Shown piece after piece: positions 61,597-64,000 of a stretch of 64,000 bases of DNA (its first letter is position 1; every line of letters begins with the position of its first letter). The position numbers were made by a program, and so were the translations under genes. The DNA is taken from NCBI GenBank assembly GCA_032768795.1, contig CP136492.1, forward strand, positions 2,170,001 through 2,234,000, given 5' to 3'. The notes beneath the pieces are model-generated. The model saw only the letters and a program-made list of their open reading frames with translations. It searched no databases and was not told where the DNA came from. Source of the stretch: Tremella fuciformis. Its lineage: Eukaryota > Basidiomycota > Tremellomycetes > Tremellales > Tremellaceae.

Positions 61597-62538
61597 ATGA
61601 CATCCGTCCCCGGTGCCACTACCGAGTCTCCCGATGGCTCGGTCAGTAAACTTCCCTGGAAGCTGACGGTGACGCCACTCTGGGTAGAGAGGACAGGCTA
61701 TCCCGCCGGTGTACCAGACATCGCCTTCGATTGGTCGTCAGGGTACCCCGACAATGTCCAAGATGCCTGTCAGACAATCGTGGACAGCCTGTTTTTCTTG
61801 GCAATGAACTCGAGCCCGAGTATCCTCCCAAACGAAGAGGACACCGTGGAGGCGCGGGGCCAGTGGTCCGAACGGGTGCGATCCGCCATAGATGGCACCG
61901 TGTCCACAGGTATCCCGGTCGATGCCGGCTCCGCACTCGCCGCTGGCGCTGACCACTCGGAAGCCCAAAGCGTGCTCGACGGATGGTTCCAGAGCGTGTT
62001 CAACGGCGTCCTTAGACCGCCTTGTGCCCAGTCCAACGCCACCTCGCCGCCGGTGCTTAAGACCCCAGGCGAGATGGCGCGATCCTTGGGCATTAAGATA
62101 CAGTACGAGGGCTCCCATCCGAAGAATGAGACAGGAGAAGACCTCGGCGATCAGGGCCGCCGTCTTAAGGTGTGGGCGGGAGATGAAGCCCGTCCTGGCG
62201 TTTGGATAGTGCCCAACGCGGACGACGCGGGTGGCTCTGCCGCCACGGCAGGGACCATTAGAGGCGCCGCGGCGAGGACAACTCTAAGCACGCAGGAGCG
62301 ACATTCATCGATGTTGACCCTCATCGACAGGTGGTCACGCAACAAAAACGGAACACCCGGTGCATCGGATCGGGTCGCCACTACCGCCGGCTATGCGATC
62401 AAGGCGATGAGCCCAATGGGCTTCCAAGGTGTCCGGACGCTCATGCTGTCCAGAAGGGATGTCTTCGATAGGGAGCTCGAGAAGTGGGAGTCAGCGATGC
62501 AGGCTTCGGAAAGCAAGGAGGCTCCATCCGAGCAGTGA
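61597..62538 (+). CDS. unknown protein, TPLW-family copy 3
   Basis: 313-codon intronless frame (MTSVPGATTESPDGS) with start context ACAATGACA. It aligns with the 58168 protein: LTVTPLWVERTGYPAGVPDI, YPDNVQDACQTIVDSLFFLA, LKVWAGDEARPGVWIVPNAD, LIDRWSRNKNGTPGASDRVA, TTAGYAIKAM, VRTLMLSRRDVF. An extra Ala/Ser/Gly-rich stretch near residues 105-170 is not matched in the shorter copies. The promoter region has a tandem duplication and a TATA box, suggesting a strongly or conditionally expressed copy. Function unknown. Confidence 0.72.
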   Translation: MTSVPGATTESPDGSVSKLPWKLTVTPLWVERTGYPAGVPDIAFDWSSGYPDNVQDACQTIVDSLFFLAMNSSPSILPNEEDTVEARGQWSERVRSAIDGTVSTGIPVDAGSALAAGADHSEAQSVLDGWFQSVFNGVLRPPCAQSNATSPPVLKTPGEMARSLGIKIQYEGSHPKNETGEDLGDQGRRLKVWAGDEARPGVWIVPNADDAGGSAATAGTIRGAAARTTLSTQERHSSMLTLIDRWSRNKNGTPGASDRVATTAGYAIKAMSPMGFQGVRTLMLSRRDVFDRELEKWESAMQASESKEAPSEQ

Positions 62539-63029
62539 GATGGTCAACGCTCATCCCGCTGCTTCGCACCGTAGAATACACCATAAGGCCGCCCATAACA
62601 TACTGACCGCACTTGTTCTGTATCTTGTCATCGTCACTTAGCTATGATCATTAGCCTGGTTAAGTATTCTTGTGCATATTGTTTCTTCATGTCCGGTCGA
62701 CCAGTGAGAGGACTATGTTTCGGTCCGTCTGATTAATACTATACCCGTGCTTGTTAATCCGGGCCCTTGACTTGAACCTGGCGATATGGAGGTCTTTGAT
62801 ATCGAGAGGAGAGCTGAACAGCCCATGTAGCCATTGATGCAAGCACGATTAGTGGACATCGTGACACGCAACCTGAAGAGATGAGGCACGGACTGGCCAA
62901 TGTCCTGACCTGGTTTAAGCAGTGAGGTTGACGTACACATCCTGACGAGACGCCAAAGACAGTCTGTCCCGCCGCTCCACAGGAATGACAGATGTGCCAG
63001 CCATGCATGCCCGCCCACGTATCATACAT
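62539..63029. other. intergenic, convergent 3' flanks
   Basis: About 490 bp between the 61597 gene (plus) and RPL12 (minus). No supported gene. Confidence 0.4.
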
Positions 63030-63994
63030 TTACTCGTCAGGAACCACAATATCCCCCTCGTCAATGGCCTCGATGATGTCGTGCGGCGGCTTGCCGTCGA
63101 CGGTGCAGCCGACCGACTGGGCGGTCCCGAGGATCTCCTTGACGCCACCGGCCAGGTTCTTGGCCAACGATTTGTGTGCCATTTTCCGGGCGATCTGCAA
63201 TCAATCAGTCCCTGCTCGACTCCCCGAACCTGGTGAGAGGACCCACGTTGTAGATCTCGTCGAGGGGAACGTTGCCAGAGTGTTTGATGTTCTTCTCCTT
63301 CTTGCGGTCGCGTGGGGGCTCCTTGAGGGCCTTGATGACGAGCGAGGAGGCGGAGGGGACGACGGAGACGGCCGCTTGACGGTTTTGGATGGTGAGCTGG
63401 ACGGTGACGCGGAGACCCTTCCAGTCGCCGGTCGCCTTGGCGATGTCTTCTCCGACCTTCTTGGGGGACTGGAGTCAGTCCTATTCCAGCTTGCGTCCCA
63501 AGTCTTCCACCATCCCCGTGCTAAAACCCATCGAACCCTTCTTCGAATCTCCTTCAGATGGCAGGATGACCTCTGTTCCATCGAGTTCTCCCTCTGGCAG
63601 TTCTCCAACGTGGACTGCTCGCTCCCGGAATTCCCGCCTGCTTCGTAGCCAAGAAACAGAAAACTCACGAGACCAAGAGGACCGATCTTGGGCGCCAAAG
63701 CCGAAGACGCACCAACCTCACCACCGGTGGCTCGGAGGTAGATGATCTATCGAGCAAAGCAGGTAATCAGATCGCGAGCCGAGCAAGTATCCCCAAATTC
63801 CAATGTTCAAGCATCCATCGGTCCATCGTTCCATCGAGCAGTCAGTTGAGTCGATAGAAGCAAGATCGTGGGACAGAGCGATTGCAGATAGAGGGCGGGG
63901 GGAGAAGCGCAAGAGACACTGCGTCAGCTCGTGGTTCTCTCTCGTGCTGCACCGGGCTGACCTTGATCTCGTTGGGGTCGAGCTTCGGGGCCAT
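63030..63994 (-). CDS. RPL12: 60S ribosomal protein L12 (uL11)
   Basis: Starts [11 protein letters not shown] at 63994. Four exons read by eye: [31 protein letters not shown] then [65 protein letters not shown] and [55 protein letters not shown] and [13 protein letters not shown], stop at 63032-63030. Length is close to the family's usual ~165 residues. uL11 forms the base of the P-stalk in the GTPase centre and contacts 25S rRNA. The two largest introns (about 190-220 bp) are long for this window, as in many fungal ribosomal-protein genes. I found no box C/D snoRNA in them. Confidence 0.95.
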
Positions 63995-64000
63995 TTTGAC

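Noticed and set aside
63475..63962. snoRNA in the long RPL12 introns
   Set aside because: No box C followed at suitable distance by box D on the minus strand.
1..64000. CRISPR arrays, bacterial operons, rRNA genes
   Set aside because: No evenly spaced direct repeats with unique spacers, no ribosome-binding-site architecture and no rRNA sequence; the DNA is eukaryotic nuclear.

Overview
This window looks like nuclear DNA of a basidiomycete fungus, most likely a Tremellomycete-type (Cryptococcus-like) yeast. The genes are eukaryotic and intron-rich. Introns are very short (often 39-50 bp) with GT-AG borders, some GC-AG borders, and CTGAC/CTGAT-like branch points. Exons are moderately GC-rich and spacing is compact. 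Recognisable genes (HRD1, NOC2, PDX3, RACK1, PDCD5, TBP, Hikeshi/OPI10, RPL12, a YOL075C-type ABCG transporter) are fungal in character. I cannot name the species.

Layout. 0.3-2.2 kb: two unrecognised minus-strand genes. 2.5-10.7 kb: a full-length ABCG transporter and the ER ubiquitin ligase HRD1, both minus strand. 10.7-19.4 kb: accessory region with a Cys-motif membrane protein (12.1 kb), a tandem pair of unknown paralogues (13.1 and 14.7 kb), an internally repetitive protein (16.2 kb) and another membrane protein (18.6 kb). 19.4-24.8 kb: an intact Ty1/copia retrotransposon with identical 117-bp LTRs, a 5-bp target duplication and one gag-pol ORF. It sits between the 18.6-kb gene and NOC2. 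24.9-28.4 kb: NOC2 and PDX3. 29.7-38.4 kb: a one-strand array of small single-pass membrane proteins, the best candidate here for something undescribed. 38.7-53.9 kb: a dense conserved block holding RACK1 (with an intronic U24/snR24 snoRNA), PDCD5, a Caprin-like RGG protein, an ankyrin protein, a beta-hydroxyacid dehydrogenase, TBP, an FMO, Hikeshi and a Ser/Thr-rich membrane protein. 54.0-57.6 kb: three tandem BTB-domain genes. 58.2-62.5 kb: three intact members and one broken copy of another unknown family. 63.0-64.0 kb: RPL12.

How it fits together. Conserved single-copy genes of ribosome, transcription, ER quality-control and cofactor metabolism alternate with blocks of locally duplicated genes of no recognised function. 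Those blocks show duplicated promoters, truncated copies, internal repeats and a young transposon, as expected of fast-evolving segments. Exon boundaries were read by eye from splice-site consensus and protein-family continuity. Boundaries of unrecognised genes are less certain.
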